From positions 458,284 to 522,283 of the forward strand of contig NZ_QGTW01000002.1 of assembly GCF_003182355.1 (NCBI RefSeq): DNA of 64,000 nt. The letters are read 5' to 3'. The translations under genes and the position numbers were made by a program. The notes beneath the pieces were generated by a model. That model was not told the origin of the DNA. It ran no database searches and was given only the letters and a program-made list of their open reading frames with translations. Source of the DNA: Cytobacillus oceanisediminis. GTDB taxonomy: Bacteria > Bacillota > Bacilli > Bacillales > Cytobacillaceae. Shown one piece after another: positions 35,803 to 46,380 of this stretch. Every line of letters begins with the position of its first letter. Within the stretch, counting starts at the first letter, position 1.

Positions 35803-37158
35803 ATGGGAAACTCAATTGAATACAGCCAAAAGACGCTCTCGCTAAGGGCAATTACATGGCCTCTTTTTATTGAATTATTTTTGCAGATGATCATGGGAAG
35901 CACAGATACCATCATGCTTTCCTATGTTTCCGATGAAGCGGTCGCGGCTGTAGGTGTGGCGAACCAGCTTGTCTTTTTTGCCATTTTGATTTTCAGTTTT
36001 ATCTCAACGGGCACTGCGGTACTGATTTCACAATATTTAGGCGCCAATCGGCAAATGGACGCCAAACAAGCTTCCGGCATCTCCATCACCATCAACCTGG
36101 GAGCAGGACTCCTGGTCAGTGTCCTTATGGTTCTTTTTCAAGAGCGCTTGCTAAGTATATTCCGATTGGACTCCTATTTACTCGGAATGGGAATCACCTA
36201 TTTATCGATTGTGGGTGGAACGCTGTTTTTTCAGGCATTGCTTGTTACTGTTTCTTCTATTCTAAGAGCCTATCAATTTACGAGAGAAGCGATGTTTGTC
36301 GCGATTGCAATGAATATTGTCAATTTAACAGGCAATGCTGTGGCGATATTTTTCCTGGATATGGGTGTTCAAGGCGTGGCGCTTGCAACCGCGGTCAGCA
36401 GGGCTGCTGCTTTGGGCCTCGCGTTTTATTTCCTATACAGGAGGCTGCCAATAAAAATTGTCTTGAATGATTATGTCAGTTTTCGATGGCAGCAGATTAA
36501 AAAGATATTAAAAATTGGTTTGCCTGCAGCCGGTGAACAGATGAGTTATAACACAAGCCAAATGGCCATGACTGCCATTATTGCACTAATGGGGGCTGCT
36601 GCCTTAACAACCCGGGTCTATACCTGGAATATCATGTCTTTCATTTTATTGTTTGGTTTAGCGATCGGCCAGGGAACTCAGATTTTAATTGGCTACCGGG
36701 TAGGTGCCGGCGATTTTGACGGGGCTTATCGCCAGCTGTTAAAAAGTTTGAAATACAGCTTTATTATTACGATTTTCATAGCAATCCTTATCTCTATATT
36801 TAGAGTTGAACTGCTAGGCATTTTTACGGATAACCGGCAGATTATAGAGATTGGCAGCCAATTATTATTGCTTTGCTTAATTCTTGAACCCGGCAGGACA
36901 CTTAACATTGTTGTGATCAACTCGCTTCGTGCCACGGGTGATGCTGCATTTACGGTCATCTTTGGTGTGATTTCGATGTGGGGCATTGCCGTCCCTACTT
37001 CCTATATTTTAGGCATACATATGGGAATGGGGCTTGCTGGAGTCTGGATTGCTTTTATTGCAGATGAGTGGTTTAGAGGAATTATTATGTATTTCAGATG
37101 GAGAAGCAGGGCGTGGGAGAAAAAGGTTTTGGTTGATAAACCAAGGGCCGCAGTTTAG
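35803..37158 (+). CDS. MATE family efflux transporter
   Basis: Multidrug and toxin extrusion type antiporter of 451 residues with 12 predicted helices in two repeats. The N-terminal half has LFIELFLQMIMGSTDTIMLS and the second half starts near IGLPAAGEQMSYN. ATG 35803 follows AAGGTGG. It lies between the arabinose operon and an aldo/keto reductase. Its substrate and any link to arabinan use are unknown. Confidence 0.9.
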   Translation: MGNSIEYSQKTLSLRAITWPLFIELFLQMIMGSTDTIMLSYVSDEAVAAVGVANQLVFFAILIFSFISTGTAVLISQYLGANRQMDAKQASGISITINLGAGLLVSVLMVLFQERLLSIFRLDSYLLGMGITYLSIVGGTLFFQALLVTVSSILRAYQFTREAMFVAIAMNIVNLTGNAVAIFFLDMGVQGVALATAVSRAAALGLAFYFLYRRLPIKIVLNDYVSFRWQQIKKILKIGLPAAGEQMSYNTSQMAMTAIIALMGAAALTTRVYTWNIMSFILLFGLAIGQGTQILIGYRVGAGDFDGAYRQLLKSLKYSFIITIFIAILISIFRVELLGIFTDNRQIIEIGSQLLLLCLILEPGRTLNIVVINSLRATGDAAFTVIFGVISMWGIAVPTSYILGIHMGMGLAGVWIAFIADEWFRGIIMYFRWRSRAWEKKVLVDKPRAAV

Positions 37159-37199
37159 CTGGCGTAAGAGGGTGCACTTTTCAAAAAGGAGGAATACTT

Positions 37200-38174
37200 A
37201 TGAAATACAGAAGGCTTGGGAATAGCGGGCTGAAAGTCAGTGAAATCGGGTTAGGCAGCTGGTTAACGTACGGAAAGGCTGTTGAAGATCAAACTGCACA
37301 TGAATGCATTCATAAAGCTTATGAATTGGGGATCAATTTTTTTGATACCGCCAATGCGTATGAAGGCGGAAAAGCGGAAGAAGTACTGGGGGAAGCTTTA
37401 AAGGATTACACTAGAAGCAGTTATGTTGTTGCTACAAAAGTCTTTTTTTCAATGGGAAGCGGGCCGAATGATAGAGGGCTTTCCAGAAAGCATATTATAG
37501 AGCAATGCAATGCAAGCTTGAAGCGATTGGGCCTGGAGTATATCGATCTCTATCAATGCCACCGCTATGATGCCGAAGTTCCGGTGGAAGAAACGCTTTA
37601 CGCACTGGATGACCTGGTGAAGCAAGGAAAAATTCTTTATGCGGGAGTAAGTGAATGGAGCGGAGACCAGATTAATAATGCGATAGAAATTGGCAAGGCG
37701 AATCAGTTAAGGCCGCTTATTTCCAACCAGCCGATTTATAATATGCTTGAAAGATACATCGAGCAGGAAGTTCTGCCTGTATGTATGGAAAAGGGAATCG
37801 GCCAAATTGTGTTTTCTCCTTTAGCTCAAGGCATCCTGACAGGAAAATACAAGCCAAATCAGGAAAAGCCTTTAGACAGCAGGGCTGCTAATGATTCGGT
37901 TAACGGAGTCATCAATAGTTACTTCCGGAACGATGTTTTAGAAAGTGTTCAAAGAATCAGCAAGCTGGCTGAGGAGCTGGGAATTACACTTGGCCAATTA
38001 TCCCTTGCCTGGATTCTGAGGCATCAGGGGATCAGCTCCGCGATTATCGGAGCAAGCCGCCCTCAGCAAATTGAGGAAAATGTAAAAGCTGTAGATGTCG
38101 AGCTCGATGAGGAGACACTGAAAAAAATTGATCAAATTTTAGAAGAAATCAAAGGGTTTGCACCATTGAGGTAA
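37200..38174 (+). CDS. Aldo/keto reductase
   Basis: NADPH-dependent (beta/alpha)8 oxidoreductase of 324 residues, near the potassium-channel beta-subunit (AKR6-like) group. The tetrad is visible: Asp and Tyr in FFDTANAYEGG (about 49-59), Lys in VVATKVF and His in YQCHRYD. The C-terminal IIGASRPQQIEEN binds the cofactor. It lies 41 bp after the MATE gene and ends at a strong terminator. Reduction of a sugar or aldehyde is possible; the substrate is not readable. Confidence 0.9.
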   Translation: MKYRRLGNSGLKVSEIGLGSWLTYGKAVEDQTAHECIHKAYELGINFFDTANAYEGGKAEEVLGEALKDYTRSSYVVATKVFFSMGSGPNDRGLSRKHIIEQCNASLKRLGLEYIDLYQCHRYDAEVPVEETLYALDDLVKQGKILYAGVSEWSGDQINNAIEIGKANQLRPLISNQPIYNMLERYIEQEVLPVCMEKGIGQIVFSPLAQGILTGKYKPNQEKPLDSRAANDSVNGVINSYFRNDVLESVQRISKLAEELGITLGQLSLAWILRHQGISSAIIGASRPQQIEENVKAVDVELDEETLKKIDQILEEIKGFAPLR

Positions 38175-38198
38175 GGTGTCCTGAAAAGAGAAAACGAA

Positions 38199-38229
38199 AG
38201 AGCATGCAAGAGCGTGCTCTTTTTTTTGC
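38199..38229 (+). terminator. Rho-independent terminator after the aldo/keto reductase gene
   Basis: AAGAGCATGC AAGA GCGTGCTCTT with a run of eight T. Confidence 0.9.
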
Positions 38230-38284
38230 CAAAAGAGAAATTGAATATAAATATTGTATATCCTCCCCTGTAGATGTATGATAA

Positions 38285-38300
38285 TTAATACATTTATTAA
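38285..38300 (+). promoter_or_regulatory. Candidate operator of the ArsR-type regulator
   Basis: TTAATACATTTATTAA lies 24 bp before the regulator's start codon. A one-base variant, TTAATATATTTATTAA, lies at 41971 before the secreted GH43 gene. The shared AT-rich palindrome suggests one regulator for both. Confidence 0.55.
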
Positions 38301-38323
38301 CGATTATTAAGGGAGTATTTTAC

Positions 38324-39238
38324 ATGAATTTACACCTATCGGAGCAGTCACTGCCCGTCTTTGAAGCACTCGCAAGCAAAGTTCGAATAAAAATGGTTCA
38401 TTTATTGGCGGAGAAGCCGTTGAATGTGAAGGAATTGGCTCAGTCCCTGGATCTCAGCAGCGCCATTATGACCATGCATGTAAAAAAGCTTGAAAAGGCA
38501 GGAATCATTACGACCGAAATGGTCCGCGGAAAAGCAGGAGCCCAAAAAAGATGCATTCTTCGTGTTGAAAAACTGGAGGTTATTTTTCCTTCAAAAGAAA
38601 GGGAACAGAAAAAGTTTCACGAGACTGAAGTCTCCGTTGGCCATTATACAGATATACAAGTAGAACCAACATGTGGTTTGGCCACAACAGAAAAGATTAT
38701 CGGGGAATTTGATGAACCTCGCTATTTCCTTCATTCTGAACGCATGAACGCTAAAATTTTGTGGTTTGGCAAAGGCCATGTCGAGTATAAGCTTCCGAAT
38801 TTCCTTCTAAAAAACCAAGACCCGAATGAACTTGAAATTTCATTGGAATTATCATCTGAAGCACCTTTTACAAACAGCAATTGGCCATCAGATATCTATT
38901 TTTATCTAAACGGTGTTTTATTAGGAAAGTGGACAAGTCCGGGAGATTTCGGAGATAGCCGCGGAAAACTTACTCCTGCCTGGTGGCCAAGCGATGTGAA
39001 TCAATATGGGCTGTTAAAGCGCCTTCGTGTGGCAGCAGAGGGTACATATATGGATGGAATGAAGATTTCTGAAGTTAGCCTTGGTGACGTTGATATCCGT
39101 GAAAAACAGTGGGATTTTCGGATTGCCGTCCAGGAGGACAGTGAAAATGTGGGAGGCGTTACCTTGTTTGGGGCTGGATTTGGAAATTATAATCAAGATA
39201 TTCTCTTCCGTCTTTACTATGATGAAAAAAGGGATTAG
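38324..39238 (+). CDS. ArsR-type HTH regulator with C-terminal beta-rich sensor domain
   Basis: A 304-residue protein. Residues 5-95 form an ArsR-like winged helix (SKVRIKMVHLLAEKPLNVKE, then the recognition segment SSAIMTMHVKKLEKAGII). The rest, about 100-300, is rich in beta-strand and aromatic patterns (DIYFYLNGVLLGKWTSPGDF, LTPAWWPSDVNQYG) that resemble a carbohydrate-binding jelly roll. There are no Cys clusters for metal sensing. It lies convergent to the secreted GH43 gene, and a matching AT-rich palindrome precedes both genes. I infer an arabinan-oligomer sensor; this is a hypothesis. Confidence 0.8.
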   Translation: MNLHLSEQSLPVFEALASKVRIKMVHLLAEKPLNVKELAQSLDLSSAIMTMHVKKLEKAGIITTEMVRGKAGAQKRCILRVEKLEVIFPSKEREQKKFHETEVSVGHYTDIQVEPTCGLATTEKIIGEFDEPRYFLHSERMNAKILWFGKGHVEYKLPNFLLKNQDPNELEISLELSSEAPFTNSNWPSDIYFYLNGVLLGKWTSPGDFGDSRGKLTPAWWPSDVNQYGLLKRLRVAAEGTYMDGMKISEVSLGDVDIREKQWDFRIAVQEDSENVGGVTLFGAGFGNYNQDILFRLYYDEKRD

Positions 39239-39249
39239 CGTAAAAGGCA

Positions 39250-39293
39250 AAAACACAAGAGGCTGCATGGCAGCATCTCTTGTGTTTTTTTAA
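39250..39293. terminator. Bidirectional terminator between the regulator and GH43 genes
   Basis: ACACAAGAGGCTGC ATG GCAGCATCTCTTGTGT stem, flanked by AAAA on one side and TTTTTTTT on the other, serving both convergent genes. Confidence 0.88.
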
Positions 39294-39304
39294 GCTTCTT
39301 CTAT

Positions 39305-41854
39305 TTATTTGTTTCCTGCCAAATCAGCAAGCTGTCCAGGTGTTAACGCACCTTCATATACACGTAATTCATCCATCATGCCTTTAAATGGTGTATCCCA
39401 CCAGTTAACTCCAAGGCTGAATTGAGCATTGCTTGTTGTAAAGATATTTGAGAAGCTGCTTCCAGTGAACTTTTCAGCGCCGTTTACGTAAAATTTAATG
39501 ACTCCGTTATCCACCGTAAAAGCCAAATGGCTCCATTCGCCCGTTTTAATCGTCATCCCTGCAGGGGCGTCATACCATCTGCCGCTTCCTGACCAGACCA
39601 TTGTATTTCCGCCGGCCGGGCCATTCGGGACAAGGCTTACCCAGTTATTGCTGTCCTTTGCTCCAAAAAACGCAGTCGTGTACATCGTTAATTGTTCAGG
39701 TTTTACCCAAAGAGATACAGAATACTGGTTGCCTGTGATAAGCCCGTCTGGCAAACGTACACCAGATTCTCCATTAAATATAGCGGATTTTCCATTTATG
39801 CCATCACCATAAGTAAGGGTTCCGCCAGTATGATCAATCCGATTTCCTGTAACGCTGCCCTCGCCGAACTTTCCGTTGCTGTCATTCAGGCTGTCTTCAA
39901 AGCCATAATGGGCAACCAAATTTGCTTCGTCATATGGCAGGATGGTAATGTTGAACGTTTTGGCTGCTGATGCTTCACCCTTTGTAATAGTAGCCGTCAA
40001 TGTCGCCTGCAGTGGTTCGGCCCCCGCTTCAGGACGGTTGATTTCCCCGGTGTTAGTGATTACATTTGAATTAGATGTTTCCCACGATATGCTGGAGTTT
40101 CTTGTCCCAATAACAGGAAGAGCAAGATTAGAAATCACTTGATCCGTATCACCAAGATCCAAATCAGCTACAACATCTGCGACAATTTCTTCGTCTGTTT
40201 TATCAGACAGCTTGCTTCCCCAGATAGATTTTCCTTCATCTGACAATGCCGTAAATGTCATCACATAACGTTCTGAAACCGGGTCAAATTGTCGAACGAA
40301 TACACCTTTATACGTACTGCCATCAATGATGATTTCTGCTTCATTGTGGGCTGTCTTCTCCCAGGTGCCAGTCACATCTCCGGAAATACTGTTGTCCTTA
40401 TTCAAAGAAATATAAACAGACTTTTCAATTGCAGCAGAATACGATTTCCCTTGATTGATAAATTTGTATTCACCAACCAGGTCTTGCCGGTTTACCTTCT
40501 CCAGCGTTTCACCTGTATAACGATACGGTGCAACCACTGGCCATCCATCTTTATTCATGAACATTTGATGAACGCGAACCTCATGGTATTCACCTGTTTG
40601 GGGGAAACGGCTATGGAAAACCAAAAACTGCTGTCCTGTTTCTTCGTCCAGAAAGACGGAGTTATGGCCAGGGGATAGATAGCCGACCCCTATTCCTGTG
40701 CCTTCATCCCCAACGTTTCGTTCAAACAAAAAATTCCCCATAATTTTATTTCCATAAGGAGAGTTATCTGTATTGGATGGAAGAACAGCGTCCTGTCCGG
40801 AAGTATCCAGATAAGGGCCTTCCGGGCTTGCCGCACGGAACTGTCTCATGTTATATCCGCCGTCTGCGCCTAACCATCCATAGGTTACATATAAGTAGTA
40901 ATAGTCAGTCTCTTTATCATAGACCACATAAGGGCCTTCTCCGGATTTTCCAAAGCCGCCGGCAATCTTTGTTCCAAAATACCGGTCAACCATACGGCCA
41001 TCAGAAGTCGTTCCATCTTTGCCAGGATAGATCGCTTTACCTGTTGTCTCATCGATCTCAAGGATAAAGATTCCGCCAGACCAGGAACCGTAGGTCATCC
41101 ATAGCTTTCCGTTTTCGTCATAAAATAAGTTGGCATCAATCGCATTTGGAAATTGTCTGTTGGCATATGATCCATTGCTGTTGAACCAGCCGTCTCTTGG
41201 ACCGGCTAATGTGCCATCTTCGATAAGCTGGCTAATATTCGTGTTGGTCCATTTCTTATTTACTGTACTGTTATGATCGTACGCTTCTTCCCTTGTAAAA
41301 CCGGAATAAACAATCGTATCGACATACTTGTATGGACCTTCAATATTTTTGGATACAGCATAGCCAATTGCGGAACGAATATAGGTGGAGGAGGCGCTGT
41401 AATAAATCATATAGGCTCCCTTTGTTCCATCCTCATTCAGGTAATTTTCATTCCAAAACACATCCGGAGCCCAGACAGCAAAACCGCCTTTGCTATCCGC
41501 GTCGTCTTCGCCGGCCCATTTAAATGAACCCGCGAGGTTTTTGGACAGGTCGCCGTATAGAGAATTATTAGGAGTTGTATAGCCATTCGTAAATGACTCC
41601 CAATTGATCAGGTCGGCTGACTTGGCAGCTTCAATGTGAGAACCAAACACATAATAAGTATTACCCTCTTTGATGATGGAGGGATCATGAACCGAGACAT
41701 TTTGAAAATCAGGCGCAGCCCCTTGTTTATCAAGATAAGGTTTGTTGCTTTTTTCGCTTGGCTGGCCTGAATTCATGCCAGAAACTGAACTTGGGATGAT
41801 TAATATAAGCATTAAGAATAAAAGAATGAATCTCCGTAATGATTTTCTGTACAT
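39305..41854 (-). CDS. Secreted GH43 endo-arabinanase with Ig-like and LamG domains
   Basis: Extracellular enzyme of 849 residues that probably cuts alpha-1,5-arabinan. A Sec signal peptide (about residues 1-26) lacks a lipobox. The GH43 propeller has Asp57 (SVHDPSI), Asp240 (AIDANLF) and Glu306 (GEGPYVV), followed by a lipocalin-like extension (about 460-555) as in B. subtilis Abn2. Next come an atrophied bacterial Ig-like domain (about 565-645) and a concanavalin A/LamG-like domain (about 650-845) with VAHYGFEDSLNDS and MDELRVYEGALT, probably for polymer binding. Start supported by GGGGAG before ATG 41854. A cre-like site and an AT-rich palindrome lie upstream. Confidence 0.92.
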   Translation of the reverse strand: MYRKSLRRFILLFLMLILIIPSSVSGMNSGQPSEKSNKPYLDKQGAAPDFQNVSVHDPSIIKEGNTYYVFGSHIEAAKSADLINWESFTNGYTTPNNSLYGDLSKNLAGSFKWAGEDDADSKGGFAVWAPDVFWNENYLNEDGTKGAYMIYYSASSTYIRSAIGYAVSKNIEGPYKYVDTIVYSGFTREEAYDHNSTVNKKWTNTNISQLIEDGTLAGPRDGWFNSNGSYANRQFPNAIDANLFYDENGKLWMTYGSWSGGIFILEIDETTGKAIYPGKDGTTSDGRMVDRYFGTKIAGGFGKSGEGPYVVYDKETDYYYLYVTYGWLGADGGYNMRQFRAASPEGPYLDTSGQDAVLPSNTDNSPYGNKIMGNFLFERNVGDEGTGIGVGYLSPGHNSVFLDEETGQQFLVFHSRFPQTGEYHEVRVHQMFMNKDGWPVVAPYRYTGETLEKVNRQDLVGEYKFINQGKSYSAAIEKSVYISLNKDNSISGDVTGTWEKTAHNEAEIIIDGSTYKGVFVRQFDPVSERYVMTFTALSDEGKSIWGSKLSDKTDEEIVADVVADLDLGDTDQVISNLALPVIGTRNSSISWETSNSNVITNTGEINRPEAGAEPLQATLTATITKGEASAAKTFNITILPYDEANLVAHYGFEDSLNDSNGKFGEGSVTGNRIDHTGGTLTYGDGINGKSAIFNGESGVRLPDGLITGNQYSVSLWVKPEQLTMYTTAFFGAKDSNNWVSLVPNGPAGGNTMVWSGSGRWYDAPAGMTIKTGEWSHLAFTVDNGVIKFYVNGAEKFTGSSFSNIFTTSNAQFSLGVNWWDTPFKGMMDELRVYEGALTPGQLADLAGNK

Positions 41855-41943
41855 ATAGGCTTTCTCCCCTCGATTAATTTATAACTATTTACTTGCTGCC
41901 GAGCTGGTGTTTCGTTTGCAGTTTTTGTTTATCCCCCCTCATT

Positions 41944-41957
41944 TTTAAACGCTTACA
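41944..41957 (-). promoter_or_regulatory. cre-like site before the secreted GH43 gene
   Basis: On the minus strand TGTAAGCGTTTAAA matches the CcpA operator except at its end, about 90 bp upstream of the start codon. Confidence 0.6.
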
Positions 41958-41970
41958 ATTTTCTTAATTA

Positions 41971-41986
41971 TTAATATATTTATTAA
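41971..41986 (-). promoter_or_regulatory. AT-rich palindromic operator in the divergent GH43-GH43 intergenic region
   Basis: TTAATATATTTATTAA, part of a longer AT-rich inverted repeat (TTAATTATTAATAT...ATATTAATAA). It differs at one base from the sequence before the ArsR-type regulator gene (38285). The rest of the 375-bp divergent gap is AT-rich; I see no other gene in it. Confidence 0.5.
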
Positions 41987-42211
41987 TATATTAATAATAC
42001 TAGAAATAATGGTGTTTCACAATGTTACTATTCTCTTAATTTAGATAAATAAGCTGGTTTTTTGAACTAAGTCCAGTCTATTTTTCCATGATTAGTTGGA
42101 TATAAGCTTTTTTATGCTTTTCTGTTCATATCATTAATATTATACTTAAGTGAGTAATATATAAATTAATCATTTAGGTGAAAAAGAAGTGAAAAGAATA
42201 GGAATTGCTAA

Positions 42212-43171
<960 letters not shown>

Positions 43172-43283
43172 TTGCATTTAATTTGCGGGGGCCTTTTTTA
43201 AAAGATATCGTTTGTGAAAAGGTTCCTTATCAAAATATAAATATTCTATAGAGCTTATTTCTAAATTATTATTAGGGTTTTCT

Positions 43284-43323
43284 AAAAAGAGTTGCTGCCT
43301 GATTTGCAGTAACTCTTTTTTTA
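43284..43323 (+). terminator. Rho-independent terminator
   Basis: AAAAGAGTTGCTGC ... GCAGTAACTCTTTT stem followed by more T, about 110 bp downstream of the GH43 gene. Confidence 0.8.
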
Positions 43324-43464
43324 GCAGATAAAATAACTTTGAAGGAAAAAAGAACTATTTATTTTTGCAGAATTAAGAAAAAGGCCACAAAAAATGACGA
43401 TTCCTGTCGATATAAATAATGGAGATTTTTAGAGGTAGAGTAAAAGTTAAGAAAGGAACTAGCT

Positions 43465-45471
43465 ATGAATAAGAAAAAACACAAGAAACAGCCGGCAAAA
43501 AAATCGCTATTTTCATTTACGATCAGAAAGAAATTAATGCTATCATTCATTATTATCCTCCTTATCCCTTCCATATCAATCGGATACACATCCTATCTAA
43601 AAGCACAGGAAGAGATTAAAAATCAGATTGCAATGAGTGCGGATGAAAATGTGAAAATCCTTGATGCATTTATTATGAACTTTATAAAGCCGAAGATGGC
43701 AGATACCAATTATTTTTCAACGAGATTAAAAAAGGATTTTTATAATGAAGAAGAGCTGGATGAGACGATTAATTCCTTTAGCCAATATAAAGAGCTTCAT
43801 CCGGAAGCGGTAGCTATCTATGCCGGTTCTGAAAATGGCGATCTTGTGATCTATCCAAGGGCAGACCTGCCAGATGACTTTGATGCAACGACTCGCCCCT
43901 GGTATCAGGGAGCTATGGAGGCAAAAGGCCAAGCCTATATTACTGAGCCATATGTTGATGCAGTTAGCGGAGATATTTTGATAACGGTTGCCCAAAAGCT
44001 TGGCGATCGTTCCGGTGTTATAGGGATTGATTTAAGTCTTTCTGCCTTAAGTGAGCTGACAGACAACATTGCCATCGGAAAAGAAGGGTACCCTTTTATC
44101 CTTAGTGCAGCTGGGAGCTATTTAGTTCATCCGTCTGAAGAAACGGGAACAGAGGCAGATGCCAGCTGGACAAAGGAAGTGCTGGAAAAGGAGAAAGGTC
44201 AGGTTCAATATACATTGGATGGTGTGAGAAAAGAGATGCGCTTTACCACCAATGAACTAACTGGAATGAAGGTTATTGGGACGATGAATTTGGATGAGAT
44301 TAGTTCGGCTGTCCGGCCTATACTATTGTCCACTATTCTGTTCGTGGGGATTTTCATTTTAGTAGGAGCAGCTATTTCTTATATGATTGTTCGTTCGATC
44401 ACCCGTCCGCTGAACCAGCTGGTACTGGCAACGGATAAGGTCAGCGAAGGCGATTTGACTCAGAAGTTTGACGTGAAGAATAACGATGAAATCAGTAAGC
44501 TGGGCATGAGTTTTAACAAAATGGTTCAATCTTTACAGCACCTGATCAATCAGGTTGGGGAAAAGGCTGTCCATCTTGCTTCCTCATCTGAACAGCTGAC
44601 AGCCAGTTCCGAGCAAAACAATATGGCAACCGAACAGGTTGCGAACTCCATCCAGGAGGTAGCATCCGCGACAGAACAGCAGACTGAAAAGGTTAAAGAA
44701 AGCACGGCTGTGGTAAAAGATATGTCCAGCCGCATTCAGCAAATCATGTTAAATACAAACATTGTGGCAAAGACGGCTAATGAGACAAACGAAGTTGTGG
44801 TAAAAGGAAATTCGGCTATTGATTTGTCGACCAGCCAAATGAAGAATATTAATAAAACAGTTAGTGAACTAGGGTCAATCGTTCATACATTAGGGAAGCG
44901 CTCGGAAGAAATTGGACAGATTGTCAATGTTATCTCCGAGATTGCCGATCAGACGAATTTGCTGGCACTTAACGCTGCCATTGAAGCGGCAAGAGCGGGT
45001 GAACACGGCAGGGGATTTGCCGTGGTAGCTGATGAGGTCCGCAAATTGGCAGAACAATCGTCCAAATCAACCGAGAGCATTCGAGAGTTAATCTCAACCA
45101 TTCAGACCGACACGAACAGTGCGATCTATTCCATGGAAAAAGGTACGGCCGAAGTAGAAAAGGGCATTGACCTTGTCAACAACGCCGGAGATGCCTTTAG
45201 CCATATCCAGCAATTCGCAGATACCGTATCAAGCCAGATTGCCGAAGTTTCGGCTTCAATAAAAGACATGGCTGAGGGAGCCGACCAGGTAGTTGAAATC
45301 GTCAGTGCCATTGAGGAAATTGCAGCCGTCACAACTTCAGAAAGCCAGGACGTATCTGCTGCTACGGAAGAACAGCTCGCATCCATGGAAGAAATTGCAG
45401 CCTCTGCAGCATCGCTTTCGGGAATGGCCGAGGAATTATTGGATTCTATTAAGAAGTTTAAGGTAAATTAA
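43465..45471 (+). CDS. Methyl-accepting chemotaxis protein, dCache type
   Basis: Membrane chemoreceptor of 668 residues. It has a basic N-terminus, TM1 (about 26-47), an extracellular dCache sensor (about 50-280; [20 protein letters not shown]), TM2 (about 285-308), HAMP (about 309-362) and the signalling hairpin whose tip is [20 protein letters not shown]. It should relay ligand binding to CheA. dCache sensors often bind amino acids or carboxylates; its place next to arabinanase genes leaves a sugar ligand open. The full 17-bp-arm hairpin of the dispersed repeat directly follows the stop. Confidence 0.95.
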   Translation: MNKKKHKKQPAKKSLFSFTIRKKLMLSFIIILLIPSISIGYTSYLKAQEEIKNQIAMSADENVKILDAFIMNFIKPKMADTNYFSTRLKKDFYNEEELDETINSFSQYKELHPEAVAIYAGSENGDLVIYPRADLPDDFDATTRPWYQGAMEAKGQAYITEPYVDAVSGDILITVAQKLGDRSGVIGIDLSLSALSELTDNIAIGKEGYPFILSAAGSYLVHPSEETGTEADASWTKEVLEKEKGQVQYTLDGVRKEMRFTTNELTGMKVIGTMNLDEISSAVRPILLSTILFVGIFILVGAAISYMIVRSITRPLNQLVLATDKVSEGDLTQKFDVKNNDEISKLGMSFNKMVQSLQHLINQVGEKAVHLASSSEQLTASSEQNNMATEQVANSIQEVASATEQQTEKVKESTAVVKDMSSRIQQIMLNTNIVAKTANETNEVVVKGNSAIDLSTSQMKNINKTVSELGSIVHTLGKRSEEIGQIVNVISEIADQTNLLALNAAIEAARAGEHGRGFAVVADEVRKLAEQSSKSTESIRELISTIQTDTNSAIYSMEKGTAEVEKGIDLVNNAGDAFSHIQQFADTVSSQIAEVSASIKDMAEGADQVVEIVSAIEEIAAVTTSESQDVSAATEEQLASMEEIAASAASLSGMAEELLDSIKKFKVN

Positions 45472-45472
45472 A

Positions 45473-45513
45473 AAAATTCGGGTGGTACCAGGTACCACCC
45501 GAATTTTGTCGAA
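45473..45513 (+). repeat. Dispersed repeat, copy 2, complete terminator-like hairpin
   Basis: Here the 30-bp repeat (45484-45513) is preceded by the matching left arm, giving perfect 17-bp arms 45473-45489 and 45491-45507 around one base (AAAATTCGGGTGGTACC and its complement). The A tract and T tract make it a possible bidirectional terminator. Confidence 0.9.
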
Positions 45514-45518
45514 TGAAA

Positions 45519-45538
45519 TCAATCAAACGTTTGATTGA
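45519..45538. promoter_or_regulatory. Perfect 20-bp palindrome
   Basis: TCAATCAAACGTTTGATTGA is self-complementary and looks like a TetR-type operator, but no TetR gene is nearby. It may also lie in a 22-codon open frame (ATG 45514), possibly a gene remnant. Confidence 0.6.
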
Positions 45539-45591
45539 ATTGGGGCAAGACGTTGATGCTATGGGGTTTGATAGAGAATAGGCTGGGCTTT

Positions 45592-46155
45592 TCATCTAGG
45601 TCTTTTTCCAAACAGGGCTTTTATTTTATAAAATATGCTGTCGTTCCCTCTTGCAAATTCATCATGCAAAAAGAATAGTATAGCGCAAATTGCAGCCATC
45701 AATCCGAAAGATAAAGAGATCAGGGATGTCAGCAAGCCGAAGCCCAAGTGGATCACTCCAGATACCCAAGCCCTGTTGTTGGGCACCCTGGAGCTAATGA
45801 CTTCTGCAAGCAAAGACACAGGCAGACCATAGACAAGAATTACAATCAAACTAATGCCAAAAGTAAAAATAAGCCCCGGAATCAGGTCATTCGTCAAAGC
45901 CTTTTCAGCAAAAATGGATGGCAATCCAATCAATAACAGACCAGCTGTAAAAACGAAGGCTGTCTGCAAAGACACTTTTAACTTTCTAAGAAATAGATCG
46001 TTTGTAAAAACCTTTTTTCTGAATGCGGGGAGCAGAAAAGCAACTGACAATAGGATAGAAAGAATCTTGATAACGGATGAAATTGCCGAAACAAGAATAA
46101 TAACTAAGAAAACAATAACAGCAAAAACAAGAATGATAGAGTTGTCTTTAAACAT
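45592..46155 (-). CDS. Hypothetical multipass membrane protein
   Basis: A 187-residue protein with about five hydrophobic helices and a short basic C-terminus. I do not recognise a family. The start may be ATG 46155 or GTG 46167; neither has a strong ribosome site. It is convergent to the chemoreceptor gene and divergent from the thioredoxin-like gene. Uneventful codon pattern and continuous hydrophobicity support a real gene. Confidence 0.65.
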   Translation of the reverse strand: MFKDNSIILVFAVIVFLVIILVSAISSVIKILSILLSVAFLLPAFRKKVFTNDLFLRKLKVSLQTAFVFTAGLLLIGLPSIFAEKALTNDLIPGLIFTFGISLIVILVYGLPVSLLAEVISSRVPNNRAWVSGVIHLGFGLLTSLISLSFGLMAAICAILFFLHDEFARGNDSIFYKIKALFGKRPR

Positions 46156-46380
46156 AAAAGTTACCACGCTTTTTTCTTCAGTATAAGTGAAAACATATGG
46201 AACAGCTATTATTTACTGGCTCTCAAGTCTTTTTGAATTAATTCCAGCTTCTTAATAATGCCGAAACTCCTTTTTTATATGAATGCCAATTTATTCCCTG
46301 TCATTTTCTTAATATTTAATTTAATCATTTGAGCTTTCAGCTAATTATTAGTAAACTCAGAGGCAAAGGAGGGGTTAGGA

